64,000 bases of DNA from Glebionis coronaria (GCA_025667525.1 CM046882.1:218410592-218474591), one strand, 5' to 3'. Shown: positions 9,142 to 21,705, counted from the stretch's first letter. Translations and numbers: made by a program. Notes: generated by a model not told the origin, from the letters alone.

Positions 9142-12122
9142 TGTAAAACCCGCATGCTTTTACCATGAATAGTACCTTTAAGATCGTACGTACTAGATTT
9201 AAACTTTCCTAATATAGCATGATTACGATTACGTGTTAGGATTTTACGTATCACGTACGTGTTAGAAAACGATAAGCATTTACTACGCACGAGCACGTAA
9301 TAATTATTTGACGATAATTAATCACGAACATGCGATCAAGAAATCATGAACGTAATTAAAACACGAACTATTATTAATTACGTATATATATTTATTACGA
9401 GCGTAATTAAATATATTAGATCACGATATTTACGTAACGAGAACACTTAAAACGTGAACACAAATAATCACGAACAAATAACTTAACATCGAGACACGGA
9501 AAAAGGTACGGGTACCCCAAGTGGGGCCCCCTACCCGCGGCTACAAGGGACAAATGGGCCGAGCCCATTTGTAAATTTTACTAAAGGGGGTTAAAGATTT
9601 TTACACTACTCATTTTACTTTACAGAAGATTTTTAGCAAAAACCTAAAACCCTCCTCTTTCTCCTCTTTTTGGCCGCCACCCTAAGAACACCACAAGGAG
9701 GTGTTTGTTGATCTTGGATCTTGGAATATTAGTTGGTGATCGTGTTTGTTCTTCGTCCTTTTGATCCACGAATTCGGTAAATACTTTTTAAACATTTTCT
9801 TTTGATTTGATCTTTTAATAAATCAAGAACATGTTATGTTTTTACAAAAACCTAATTAAAATCATGGATCTAACATGAATTTGGATTTAATAAAATCAAA
9901 AGTATGGTTTTAAGGGGTGTTTGTTTTAGCCGCGGCCTACACCGAACCCAAGGGGGGTTTCGGTTTGGCCATCCGACCACCACCGAGACCATAAGGTCCC
10001 GGTTGGTGGGTGTGGGTCCCACGGCAGCATCAAGACACGGGGTACCCCGAGTTGGTTCGGGGTACGGTGTCGATTTCATGTCCGGTTCATGGTTTTTATT
10101 CTAGATCCGGTTCATGGTGTATGTTTAGTTTTTATGTTTTATGATCTTATGTTAAAATTAAATTAATAAAATGACATGATTAATTTAATAACATGACTTA
10201 GGTTATTTTAATTATTAATAATCATGAAATTAATTAACCTATGTATTTTTATATTTTAGAATTATAATTAATTAATTATTTAAAAACCATGATTTTAATT
10301 AATTAATTAACATGACTTAGGTTATATTATTAATAAATAATAATACATGTTTTAACCTAAGTATTTAACTTTATTTAATTAAAAACATGTTATACTTTAA
10401 TTAAATATTTTAACCTATATTTTAATTTAATTACATGAAATAATTATTAAACTATACATTATATCGTATGACTTAGGAAATAATCATGAAAACACTTAGG
10501 CTTAAATACTTAGCTTATTTAACCAGCTTATTTCTAATTATGGAAACTTTCTATTTTTAGAAACTTAATTAAATAAGGCAGCTAATCTATTTATGGAAAC
10601 CTTCTAGTTTTAGAAACTTATTTATTTCAGGCAGCTGATCTATTTTTGGAAACTTTCTATTTTTAGAAACTTATCTATTTAAAGCAGTAATTCTATTTTT
10701 AGAAACTTTCTATTTTTGGAAACTTTCTATTTTTGGAAACTTTCTATTTTTGAAAACTTTCTATTTTTGAAAACTTTCTATTTTTGGTAACTTTCTATTT
10801 TTGGAAACTTTCTATTTTTATAAACTTTCTATTTTTGGAAACTTTCTATTTTAGGAAACCTGCTATTTTTGGAAAGTTACTTATTATTACACAGTAAGTA
10901 TAATAATAAATGAAATACCAGAAATACTTAATCAGATTAAACAGAATATAAGATAAATACGGTTTAAGGCTTTAAAACAGTAAAACATGGTAAGAATACA
11001 TAAAATAAGCTAAGACATGACATAAACCAGCTACGTATTTAGTAAGCAGATACTTATTCATGTATATATTTATGTAGCACTAGTGATACGGAAGTAGGAT
11101 TTTCTCTCAGTTCATCTTCTTCGTTCACTGGACATAAGGTACGGATTCCCGTCCTTTCAGTATGGACATTCTTTCCTTATTAAGATTCCCCGTATGCAGC
11201 CAACTGTTTTCCCGTAGTATAAGTTACGTGTTTGATTGCTTATGTTTAATTAAGATTACCTATAGCCATATACATGCATGACCAGTTTCACCTAGTTATG
11301 GAGGTACCATAACCATAACATTAGAGGCACTGATGTTATGACTTCACCACGGCGGAGTGATTACTCGTGGCGTCCCTTCACTTTTGGCCACTTATTTATA
11401 TTTATCATGTGGGGCGTATAGGTGCATCCTAGTTACATGTTTTCAGTCAAGATTTCATGGTGAATGTGGTGCGTGCCTTGCATCCTTCACAAAGAGCTGA
11501 TCCCTCCTACCCAAAAAACCAGTATAATAAATTAGAGGCAGCCCCTCTAATTTGCATGATGAGGTCACCCCTCTAAGTATTCATGCACGGTGGATTTTCA
11601 TGACCTATATTGGCTAATTGGTAAAATATGACAAACAGTTTTTATAAGATAAACATAAGACTTTCAAACTATAAAACCAGTTTTATCAAGACTTAACCAG
11701 GTTACTCGGGACTTAGTTTTCTTCCGCTGTTATATGTTATATGCTTATCCTATTCATGCTTTATTGTACATCCGTGCACTGAGCGTATTTGCTCAGCCGT
11801 TTTCCTTTTCTATGTTCCCAAAACGGCAGGTACTCAGGGACGCTCGTAGACACTAAGAGTACGTGCATATGGACTGGAAGCTGTCTAGCCTTCTTTACTT
11901 TATGCATTTCTTTTCCTATGATACATTTTCTATGGACATTGTTTAGTCCTTTCCTTTTCTATACTATGTTTGTGTGTGATGAGCTTTACTTTTGGACTAC
12001 CGATGTTTGATTTCGGTATTTTCCTTTTATGGTCAAGTAACGTTTAGACATTTTTCCTTGTATGCTTTGATGGCACGCCATAATTGCATGTGACATTTCC
12101 ATTATCAAAATGGGGTGTTACA
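9142..12122 (+). repeat. Gyp-B 3-prime LTR (about 2.98 kb)
   Basis: Begins TGTAAAACCC and ends GGGGTGTTACA, giving TGTAA/TTACA terminal inverted repeats typical of chromovirus LTRs. It holds a 5-prime segment rich in ACGTA words (9180-9490), an AT-rich middle, a 17-bp minisatellite (10693-10879) and a GC-richer U5 side. I see no supportable gene in its almost 3 kb. The following 5 bases, TAGAT, would be the target duplication, but the other copy is outside the window. Confidence 0.88.
10693..10879 (+). repeat. 17-bp minisatellite in the Gyp-B LTR
   Basis: Eleven uninterrupted units of CTATTTTTGGAAACTTT with one or a few changes each (187 bases). Isolated relatives of the unit lie upstream at about 10540, 10588 and 10638, so the array probably grew from a dispersed motif. 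Confidence 0.9.
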
Positions 12123-13417
12123 TAGATAGTGGAGTGACTGGTCTAGAACTATGAACCATATCAACTTGGGAGGCAAACCACGGTTACGAGGATTTTAGTT
12201 GCTCGGATCTAAATGCAGTCGGTTGTCAAACGGACTGATTTTTAGGTGGTTTCCCCAAGATTGATGGTTTTTCAAGCTTAGTGTCCACACTAGTTCCTTT
12301 AGTTTTCCTTAATTCGTTTTTCAACGCAGCTATTGCAAAAACCTTTTCCTGAACTTGAGCCTTTAAATCATCATTTTCAGTAGTTAACAAGTTCGTGGAC
12401 TCTAGAGTTTTAGACCTCATCTCTACGATAGAATTATTTAACTCATTACAACATTGTTTTAAGGTCTCTTGTTCCTTTAGTAAGAGGTCTTGGGATTCCA
12501 ACTTAGATTCTAGCAAAATAATTTGTTTCACAAAATTATCTTTTTCGGCTTTAGAATCTTGAAATTTTTTATTTAATTTTTGTTCAAGAACAACGTTTGA
12601 ATTTTCAAGTTTTTCAAAATACTTTTCAAATTTATCCGTTTTCTTCGAAAATTCAATTTTTGTATCCTCAAGCTCTTTTGATTGTTGAGCTATGATCGTT
12701 TCAAGGTCTTCAATCCTAGAAGCAGAATTAGTTAAAGAAGCAGTCATACGGCATATATCATGATTTTGAGCATTTTGATCATTTTCTCCCCCATTATGAC
12801 TCAAATCGGATGAATCAGAAGTGGAATCACCCTTTTCCATCCCATGTTTGTCATAGGTGGGTTCTGAGTTCTCAACATGATGTAGATTATTGTGAGATTA
12901 AATATTCAATTATACCTCAACTAGTGGCTCTTCGTCATGCATTCTTGAGTCATGTTGTCGTGATGCATTGACGCTGCTATCATCGTTAACCAAAGCGGTC
13001 TCCTTTGAGTCATCCGTAAGACTATTTGTTTACTCTAGAATCTGCATCGGATGTTCTTGCTTCCAAGTATCATAAGCAATTTGAAGTCGTGATCGTTCTT
13101 GAAACAGATGTGTAAGTGAAGTCATGTATTTGAACAAAGTACCACGGAAGTCTTGAATATCTTTATGCATGTCTTCAAGGAATGACTGACAGGGCACTGA
13201 ATTTTCTTTCTTGGCAACATCAAATTGAACAAAAATTGATAATTGTTTCAAAAGAATTTGAAGTGCGGATGCAGATTTAATATGATTAAAGTCTTCTTTG
13301 TCAAGTTGCTGCTGAAGAATATCCAAGTTTATCATCATAGCCTCCATGAAGAAAGGAGCATCTTGACCAAATATTGCCACAAAGGATGGTCCATAGTCTA
13401 GCTTGGTAAGCTCGTAG
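12123..13417 (-). pseudogene. Copia-C gag remnant, distal part (coiled-coil Gag of an old Copia)
   Basis: Two open blocks read as copia Gag. At 13380-13030 is a helical segment beginning VAIFGQDAPFFMEAMM with an LDKEDFNHIK motif. At 12840-12226 is a long coiled coil ending with SVDTKLEKPSILGKP, wording I associate with Asteraceae copia Gag proteins. Between them is a DEEPLVEV motif and then stops. Beyond 12226 the frame continues to 12123 with a TGA in place of Arg and a TAA in place of Lys. The left edge is cut by Gyp-B, and the right edge continues after Ath-D at 53511. This is the oldest layer here; no protease or pol is visible. Confidence 0.8.
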
Positions 13418-13422
13418 AGATG
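13418..13422. repeat. Target-site duplication of Ath-D, left copy (AGATG)
   Basis: AGATG directly precedes the Ath-D LTR at 13423 and recurs at 53511-53515 directly after the other LTR. Removing Ath-D and one copy rejoins the Copia-C gag reading frame. Confidence 0.93.
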
Positions 13423-16400
13423 TGATTGTAGTGTTTTACTACTCTTTAGGAAAAGAGCAATAAATAGTGGTAAGCGTTAAGTGTCGGTTTAGGAAAACCG
13501 AGCACCAATGACCAAGCAAGTTCGTTTCCCAAGGAGGCAAGTGCGTTGTGTTAAGAGTTGATATATGATGTTTGTGATTATGATCAAGAAGAAAAAAAAA
13601 TGAGAAAGGAAAGAAAAGACGGTTACGAAAACTAATTAAACTACGACGAAAAAGGCGTAAACGTAAAACCGTAAAAAAAAAAACGATAAAAATTAAAAAT
13701 TTTCAACCTAAAATTAATTATAAGTTAAAACAAGTCTAAAATAATATAAATAAGGAATAAAATCCAATAAAAATATTTTAAAACCTTTTATTAATTAAAT
13801 ATTCAATTTTAAATGCTAATTAAAGCCCTAAAATTAAATATAATTAATCAAAATGTCCAAAATATGATTTTATTGAACAAATAACTTACTTATATTATTT
13901 AACAACTAAAAAGTATTTTTTTATAATTTTTAAATACTATTCCTCTATTTTTAAATTACTAAAAACTATTTTAAAATTAAAATAATTATAAAAAATAATT
14001 TAATAATGCTAAAAATAATCTACCAATTTTAAAAATCCTATTTTACTCTAATGAACAGAAGAAAAATGAAAAGGCTTGAAAAATATTAAATTTTCCACTA
14101 AATGACAAAACTAGTTTAATTAAAACCCTAATTAACTTAAATTAATTCTAAAAATTAATAAAAAGATGAACAGTAAAATCTTTTTTTAACCAAAAACCTT
14201 AAAATATTATTCTAAGTCTAGGAAAATTGATTAAACTGAAAAATATTACTTTTTGGCACTAAAAGACAAAAACAGAAACTTTAAAGTTAATTAAAAATAG
14301 CTAATTAACCTAAAAATTACTAAATGAACAGTAAATAAAAATTTAATTAATCAGAAAAATCCTAAATTAAATAAGAAAAATAATGGCACTGGTTTGAAGG
14401 TCTAATTCAAAAATTTAAGCACTAAAGACAAAATTATGAAATCTGATAGTGACCTTTTCTTTGTTTTCTGTCTTTTAGTGTAGCAGTGGCTACAGCAAAG
14501 CTATCAGTGGGAAAGGAGTTCCCACTGATAGTGTAAAAAACGGGTCTGAGCCTTTTGAGGCTTGTAACTTTTGATTGGCTATGTTTTAATGGACAAGAGG
14601 GGCACCCCTACACTCAGTGGAGTGTAGGGAGGCTGATTAAACAATAAAAACACCAAGCACAGTACAAAAATCACACAATAATGGGCAAGATCAGTTACTG
14701 TAAAGGCTATAGGTCTATGAGTGCTGTTTGCTGATGCAAATGGTCTTTGAGTGAGATTCGAAGGCCAATAAGTCCTACACAATACACCCAAACAACACAC
14801 AATCAACTCCTATCCCTAGAGGCTACCCAAATCTAACAAATCTGCAAAAGTGGTGGGCCAAATTAAGCTGAAACAAGCAGTTTAGAGCACTTTCTGAAAT
14901 TGGCTATGTTTTAACAAATTTTAAGCATGCAATTGTTTGAATACTCCTATCAAACTTAAACCAAATACCCAACTTAATGTAACTACCTTGATGGAGTGTT
15001 TTTTATCTATTTTTAACCCTAGAAATTGTCAAGTTCCTAGATTAATAAGCAGACCCAAACACCCCCTTAAAACTGAAATCCAACTTTTTTCAAATCAAAT
15101 CAATACACAACTTTACCAAACTGGAATGAAGGGCTCAAATCATGCATATAACATCTAAAGTAAGCAAATACAAGCATTTAAACAGACTTTTAACAGCTTA
15201 ACATAAAAATCACACAAAGCATGAATATTTCAGAAAAAGGAAAATTAAAGATAGTAAACAAGAACTACCTTGTTGGGCTTACTTCCAAGCCCAACAGTGG
15301 CTGATAAGCCACCTCCAATACACCCGGGTGTATGCTGAGCCTTGTGGGATTGGATTGGTTTGAGCACAATGGCAAGAAAATGAGGAGAATACTCCTTAAA
15401 TGATCCTTGTTTCCTGCACACCACAAAAAACAAAGAGAGAAAGACAAGCTATAAGTGATTCAATAAGCTTGTTTTAAGAAGCTTATTGAATGGCTTATAG
15501 CAGTAAGATATAAAACAAGTTTCTGAAAAATTTTTTGAAAACAAGTAAAATCTTAAAAAACAAACTTGAGGATTTTAAAATGGATTCAAGAAGATAAACA
15601 ACTTCAAAACTTAAAATGCTGAAAAGAAAATTGGATCACAGTTTCATGTAGGGTAAAAAACTTTTCATTAATTTAAAGAAAATAAAATTACATCAAAACT
15701 GGAACAACCTAAATGAGATACAAGCATCTCATTTTATACAAGGTCATAGAAGGTCCTAGAAAACTTAAAAAACGTGAACCCTAGCTAAATGAATTTCCTG
15801 ATATGCCCTTGCAGCTTGAACTTGATTCCTTGGTCAAAAACGCGTCTTGTGATGCCAGCTGTGTTGTGATAATCCTGGACGTTTATTTGGTCCTTGGAGA
15901 CCAAGATTTGGCTTGTGGTTCGTTGATTATCTGAAAGATACTTTCTTTGCCAAAAATGGAGAAGCAGGGGAGGACGGGGGTCCCACTAGGAGTCACGAGT
16001 GAGTTGTTTTGTGAGTGGGATGGGATGAGGGTGACATGAATCGTGTTTCTGAATGAGTTGGGATTTAATTATGGAGTGGTTATAAAAACCCCAATTAGGG
16101 TTCTTGGCTGGGATTAGAGTGATTAGGGGTGTAAGTGATAAACAGTAGGTGTTAAGCGCCCTTTTTAGAGTAAATAAACATTTTTCAAAAAGTTATTTAT
16201 TAACAATAAAAACGGGTGGTGGGATTCAGACGTGGATGGGTGAGGTGGAATGGAGGGTGACGTGTAAGGATGTGGGTGGCTGGTGGGGTTTTGTTGTCTG
16301 GGCAGGTTTAGTCCCCCTTCTCTTAAGTTTTCTTCATTTTGTAATAAATAGCTTCAAACTCTTTCCCCTTTGATAACAACTTTCAGCAATTGTCAATTTT

Positions 16401-16930
16401 GGCACAATAATTTTCAAAACTTGTTTCAAGGATTAATTATGCAATTAATGCATTCTTCAAGGGCTAATCATGCACATGTCTTCAAATTTCAAGGCTTTGA
16501 CTTGTTGGTTGACTTCTTGGAGGACCATTATTGATAATTTTAGATTTGTTGAGGGACTAATTTTGCCAATTTTTCAAAGTTAAGGGTCCTTTTTGTAATT
16601 TTGACAAACTTTAGGGACCAATCTTGTAATTATGAAGATACAAGGGTATAAAGTGTCAATTCTTCAAACTTGGAGGACCAATCTTCAATATTCTTCAAAT
16701 CTTCTAGGGTTTTCTTTGGAAAATTCCTCACTAGGGCTTGGTTCATCGTGCGGCTTTGTTTCCCGTGTTCGTTTTTGCATGATTCTTGTGATCTTTTGTC
16801 ATTTTCTCATTATCCGTACCTAAAATACACAAGCAACAAACACAAGCATATATTTGGGTATTTTGATGATATTTAATGCATTTTAAGTCTAAAAAGAACG
16901 ATGAGACCATGTATAAAAGCCGTCTCATCA
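13423..16930 (-). repeat. Ath-D 3-prime LTR (left copy, 3508 bp)
   Basis: Begins TGATTGTAGTG at 13423 and ends CTCATCA at 16930; on the minus strand the LTR runs TGATGAGACGG...ACTACAATCA. Nearly identical to 50013-53510. A minus-strand TATAAAAT lies at 15738-15732, followed by a GTTCCAGTTTT string shared with the Ath-E LTR. The stretch 13670-14400 is very AT-rich with short TTTTTA/TAAAA words, and I see no gene in it. Small open frames here are repeated in the other LTR and have no recognisable product. Confidence 0.95.
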
Positions 16931-16969
16931 CTCCCCCATACTAAACCATTGCCGTGCCCTCACGCAATG
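16931..16969 (-). promoter_or_regulatory. Ath-D polypurine tract with adjoining inverted repeat
   Basis: On the minus strand AGTATGGGGGAG (16942-16931) abuts the LTR start TGATGAG. Just upstream in the sense direction (16969-16947) is an inverted repeat CATTGC...GCAATG with an 11-base spacer. The same arrangement precedes the Ath-E and Ath-F 3-prime LTRs. Confidence 0.88.
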
Positions 16970-18114
16970 CTAGAATAAAGTATCGTAGCATCTCCAAAAT
17001 TAATTTTTATTCACTTTATTGAAATGATAAACTAGCTACACTACTACTATTAATACTACTTGTGTTATAGACATAATGTATGATTTTCATCGCAAAATGG
17101 GACGTTTAGGTTCATAGAATAAGAACACGTGAATGCTTCGTTAGAAATAATTTCATCGTCCTCGATTTTCACTCCAATTCCATGCCAAGCGTGCAACGAG
17201 ATCATTGTCATTATAAGTTAGTAATGCTAACACTACTCATATGCCCTAATCACGTACTTATTCTCCCATTATTCCTAAGTTGTATCTCTTATATTTTATT
17301 TTGTCTTTGAATGTTTCACGAGGATACATTGTTTGACTTATGCGATAATAGAGATTTAGGTCTAAAAATAAAGTCCTAACGGTGTAACTAAGACCATCAA
17401 ATCAATAACCCCTCCTAATAGACAACGATGTAAAAAAAATTAAGTTGACAGGAAGAATCGATAAACACGGTTTTATAACGGTTTTGAACATGAGACTTAT
17501 TACCAAGACTTTTATATGCCCCCTAACGGAAGGGCCTTATTATCTTTGGTTTACCTCCATCTTTTATTCAACTTCGCCATGAAGCTTTTATTATGACTTC
17601 GATCTTGCCTTGCCTTTTATTATCCGCCTCATCGGTGGTTTTATTAGCCAAAGACGTATATCCTCACGCTAAAGCGAATTTTGGATCTTTAAAGCTTCGA
17701 AGATTAAGGCTTGATTCACTTTCAATTTTGCATAGATTTTAGGCCTTGTGGGGCTTCAAATTGTTTGCTTGATTTAGGTGAGCACTTGAAATCTTATTAT
17801 TAGGTGAAGCTTTCGATTATTCGGGTTGCCAATACTTCAAAACCGTGACGCTGGCGATACCTTAATGTCTCCCCAATTTAATTACACGGAAGCTACTAGA
17901 AAAGACTAGAAACCCAACAATCCTAACTAAACCGCTAAGTCAATATTTATTAAGCAAAAAATATTTACATGCGAAGGGAGAATAAGCAAACAACGAGAAC
18001 ACATGAGTTTTTGAAAGAATACGAGTACTCTACGTTTAGCATAGTAACTTATAATTAACTCTATCATTTCTCGTCCTCATTTAAGAGACTTAGCCTAATG
18101 TGTAGTTAAGGAAC
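16970..18114 (-). other. Ath-D 3-prime untranslated region, LTR-proximal half
   Basis: No open frame of note. The segment continues at 31602 on the other side of Ath-E. On the inverted strand it resembles the end of the Ath-E 3-prime region (about 27560-27990): both contain the GCGTGAGGGCACGG core and wording such as TTTATTCTAGCATTG. It is non-coding as far as I can tell. Confidence 0.75.
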
Positions 18115-18119
18115 CAAAG
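18115..18119. repeat. Target-site duplication of Ath-E, left copy (CAAAG)
   Basis: CAAAG precedes the Ath-E LTR at 18120 and recurs at 31597-31601 after the right LTR. Confidence 0.93.
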
Positions 18120-19178
18120 TGATGAGATGGCATTTATACATGATCTCATCGTTCTTTTCGGGCTTTAAATGCATAAAAATGTCATAAAATACCATATATA
18201 TGCTTGTGTTTGTTTACTTGTGTGTTTTAGGTATGGATATCGTGAAAAAGACAAAAGATCACAAGAATCAAGGAAAAACGAACACGAGAAACGAAGCCGT
18301 ACAATGAACCGGGCCCTAATCATGGAATTTTCATCAAATACCCTTGAAGACTTGAAGACAAACAAGATTGATCCTCAATGAATGAAGAAATGACACTTAA
18401 AACCCTTGTATATTGATAAGTACAAGTTTGGTCCCTTAAGTTTGTCAAAATTGCAAAAAGGTCCTTCAACTTTGAAGAAATGGCAAGATTAGTCCCTCAA
18501 CAAATTCAAATTGCCAAAAATAGTCCCTCATAAAGTGGAAGACTCATTGAAGACCTTTGAAGATCAAATTGTCCAAGATTAGTCCTTGAAAAATCACCAA
18601 ATGACAAAAATTGCCTTTGAAACATCTTTATGGAAAGTTTGTGCCAAAATTGTCAAGTGATGAAAGTTATTATCAAAGGGATGCAAGTTTTAGGGCTGGA
18701 AATCTTTAAAAGCCAAAAAAACCAAAAACCAAGGACCAAAAGTGACAAAGCTGAAACATTTGAAAAAAAAATGCGCCTAACACTTTTACTCCCCCAAAAA
18801 AACGGATCAATGGACCACTGTTCATCATTTTTACTTCCCCAGAATTTACCTTCACTTAAACTTGGGTAAAACTCAATTAAACTCTCACACACTTAATTCA
18901 CACACTCACAAACCTTTCCCACTCCTAAAAACCTGCATCCCACTCATGTGCACCAAACCCCCAATTCCCCAATCCACCAATCACATCATTCCTTAGCCCC
19001 CAAGCATCATGACGTGGCTTAAATCAATGGCCAAGATTATTTGCTTCCTCCCAAAGCAAAATAAACGTTCAAGATCAAGAGAGGACAAAATGCACTCAAA
19101 ACCATTCAAGGGCACATTTGGGATTTTCTATGTATTAGGGTTTTATGTTTTTATGCTTCTAGGATGTTCTATAGGCTC

Positions 19179-19185
19179 TATAAAA
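19179..19185 (+). promoter_or_regulatory. TATA box of the Ath-E LTR promoter
   Basis: TATAAAA in the context GGCTCTATAAAAGGAGACC, about 1.06 kb into the LTR. The right copy is at 29076-29082. The downstream GTTCCAGTTTTTAAG string aligns with the corresponding place in Ath-D. Transcription would start about 30 bases downstream. Confidence 0.75.
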
Positions 19186-20279
19186 GGAGACCCAAGCTGT
19201 GGTGATCCCTTTGTTCCAGTTTTTAAGCTTGCACATGTAATACCTTTTTAAAGAAATAAAAAGTTTGGTTTTTGAAATATTCAAGTGTAATTCCTTTTTT
19301 ATTGTTTTTAAAAGTTGAGTGTTGTGTTAAGCTTAATTCTGAGTTCCAAGTTTTAATTTTGGTGAAGTGATTTGTGTTTCAAAACTTGTTTTCAAGTTTT
19401 TGAAAATTGGAAAATTTTGGTGAGAATTGTTCTAAGGTTTGGATGTTAAGAAGTTTGGATTAATTAGTGTTTTAAAACGTATTTAAAAGGTTGGTTAAGG
19501 TTTTGAAAGTATTTTGGAAAGAAGAAAAAGGAAACATAAAAAAATATATATTGTTATATTATTTTGTTGTTTTCTTGTTTTGTGATTACAATAGGTTGAA
19601 GGCTTGTTGATTTGGTTCAGCTCCAACCCGAGTTGGATTGGAGGAGGATTTTCATCCTCTAGGTTCTTGGATGTAAGAACCTTAGGTAAACTCCTTTTTC
19701 TTTTGAAAGTTCAAAAATAGCAAGTTGTATGATCTTAAGTGATTTGGTGATTAAGTGTGTTTATATTGCATGATTTGTGTTCTAGTGTGTATGTTTACAT
19801 GTTAGATGCACTTGGAATCAATTTGGTAGCTTTTGTAAGCATGTTGGTATGTTAAAAGTTGGTTTTTAGATTTTAAAAGGGTGTTTGGCAACAGGTTTAA
19901 GCAGGACATCTAGATTTGTTTTGATAATTAAAAGGTGTTAGATTGCTTGTTTAGGGTTGATTAAGGTTATTAGTAAGTAGTTAATTAGTTTGGAACAAGA
20001 TTTGAACAAGTTTGTTAGGTTTTTAAGGAAAGAGTAAGTTAAAAATCTGCATATTGCTAAATTGCTTGGTTTTTCATGATTTTGATGCTAAATCTTTGAT
20101 TCTTGTTGTTATTTGTGTGTTACTTGACTCCTTGAGCTTCAATAAGCTCAAGGGTGCCCCAATTGATCCAAAATATCTCCAAACAAAGCTCATTACCAAG
20201 CTCCTCTTGGCATCAAAAGTGCACAAGTGTGCACTTGTTTGGTTCATCAGAAAACAACCAGGCACGTTTTTGCATAGTA

Positions 20280-20382
20280 TTGCGCCGCAAGACCTACTAG
20301 TTGCGGCGCAACTGAAGGAGCTGCTGATCTAGGTATTCTCGTTTCACTAGTTGCGGCGCAAGACAAAAGCATTGCGGCGCAA
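20280..20382 (+). repeat. Cluster of TTGCGSCGCAA dyads in the Ath-E LTR
   Basis: Four 11-mers start at 20280 (TTGCGCCGCAA), 20301, 20351 and 20372 (TTGCGGCGCAA), that is two pairs with 21-base spacing inside each pair and 50 bases between pairs. Each is a near-palindrome. Conserved in the right LTR at 30177, 30198, 30248 and 30269. They stand out as CpG-rich in an AT-rich LTR. Confidence 0.85.
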
Positions 20383-20404
20383 CTGAGTGATAAAAAGGGG
20401 GGGG

Positions 20405-20465
20405 GTTTCAGGATTCGAACCCTGGTCACCCCGTTCACAACACCAACACCTTAACCATCCTGCCC
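20405..20465 (-). other. tRNA-like module (Pol III A-box and B-box pattern) in the Ath-E LTR
   Basis: On the minus strand GGATGGTTAAGGTG (A-box-like) is followed about 26 bases later by GGTTCGAATCC, an exact B-box match, in a T-arm-like context CAGG...CCTG. The possible acceptor stem pairs only partly (CAGG/CCTG) and no good anticodon arm is evident, so it is not a functional tRNA gene. It could be a tRNA- or SINE-derived fragment captured by the LTR. The same module is in the right LTR at 30301-30361. Confidence 0.6.
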
Positions 20466-21705
20466 TTGGGTCTTTTACTGACCAAGGGAGGATTTGTTTT
20501 TTTACTTAACCACTTTTCTCTTTTGCTTATTAATATAAGCCGTAAGTTTTAAGCTAAATTCCAGCTTATTTATAAGCTACTTTTTGTTCTTTTTATTTTT
20601 CATAGAAACTTATTAGGATTGTTGATTTTTAAAAATTGGTTTTATATTTTTCCACTTATTAGTTTATTTATTAGAATTTATTTAATAGACGTTTTTTATT
20701 AAATCATAAAAAAATACCAAAAATAGTTTTTATTTTTAGGAAAAATAGTTTTTAGGTTTTATTTAATATATTTGAGGTTTACATATAATTTTGGTTTCAA
20801 AAACATTTATTTTTAATTTTATAATATTTTAAGGTTTTTAATAAACTTTAAAGATTTTTATAAAATTATTAAAAAAGGTTTAGGAGCTATAATTTATGTT
20901 TTTCTCTTAATTATATTATTTAGGATTTTTAGAAATTTTTTATTTTAAATTTTAGAAACTTTTTATTTTTAGCATTATTTTAATAATATTTTATTATTTA
21001 ATTTTCAAAATTTTATTTTTCTTTCTTTTTCATTTTTCTTAGGTTCTTTGTCATTAATTAGGACATTTTCCATTTTTAGAATAATTTTCTAGCTTTTAGA
21101 TTTATTTTTATAATTATTTTAAGTTTAATTAGGTTTAAATCATTTTTAATCATTTTTAGGGTTTTAAAAATAGTTTTAATAGGTTTTAATTTTTAGAAAA
21201 TTACTTTTTAGTCTTCTAATAATATAAGTTAAGTATTAGTTCAATAAAATCATATTTTAGACTTTTGAATTAGTTAAATTTAATTTTAGGGCTTTAATTA
21301 GCATTTAAAGTTAATTATTTAATTAATAAAAGGTTTTAAAATATCTTTGTTGGATTTTTATCTTTGTTTATATTATTTAAGACTTTTTTTTAGCCTTTTT
21401 GATATTTTGTTTTTAGTTTTAATAAATTTTTAATTTTTGTGGTTTTTCTACGGCTTTACGTTTACGTTTTTTACGTCATAGTGTAATTTCCAAGAAACCG
21501 TCATTCCATCTTCTCAATATTAATCTCAAATATATACAAGTTAATTCACAACACCATACCTCCTTGGGAAACGAATCTTTCATCTTTTTTTTAAGTGATT
21601 GTGGGTCATTAGTGTTGATTTTTCCTAAAATCATCACTCGATACTTACCGCTATTTACGCTCTTTGTTTTCCTAAACAAGACTTGTATTTTACTACAATC
21701 ATTTT

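Larger units (their letters stand above)
5798..12122 (+). mobile_element. Gyp-B: Ty3/gypsy chromovirus (Tekay/Del-like), 3-prime portion
   Basis: From left to right it contains the end of the protease, RT, RNase H, integrase with a chromodomain-like C-terminus, polypurine tract (9129-9140) and 3-prime LTR (9142-12122). RT before integrase is the Ty3/gypsy order. The left side is Copia-A, inserted in the protease; the missing 5-prime half must lie beyond position 1. The right border is TTACA at 12122, followed by TAGAT and then minus-strand Copia-C gag, so Gyp-B inserted in Copia-C. Several stops show that the copy is dead. Confidence 0.9.
18120..21701 (+). repeat. Ath-E 5-prime LTR (3582 bp)
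   Basis: TGATGAGATGG...ACTACAATCA, followed by four T residues and the primer site. It is clearly related to the Ath-D LTR, with aligned wording at both ends and around the TATA box. It holds a TATA box, a cluster of four TTGCGSCGCAA dyads, a tRNA-like module and a very AT-rich segment at 20550-21440. The small open frames inside are duplicated in the right LTR and have no recognisable product. Confidence 0.95.

Noticed and set aside
12226..12840. Host coiled-coil gene
   Set aside because: Looks gene-like, but its C-terminal wording and continuation past stops match copia Gag, and the piece joins to 53511-53662 across the Ath-D duplication.
19009..19251. 80-codon open frame in the Ath-E LTR, repeated at 28906-29148
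   Set aside because: It spans the TATA box and is duplicated only because both LTRs are identical; no domain or codon signal.
20054..20332. 92-codon open frame in the Ath-E LTR, repeated at 29951-30229
   Set aside because: It runs through the dyad cluster and has no recognisable product; treated as chance.
20405..20465. Functional tRNA gene
   Set aside because: A and B boxes are present, but the acceptor stem pairs only partly and there is no clear anticodon arm; reported only as tRNA-like.
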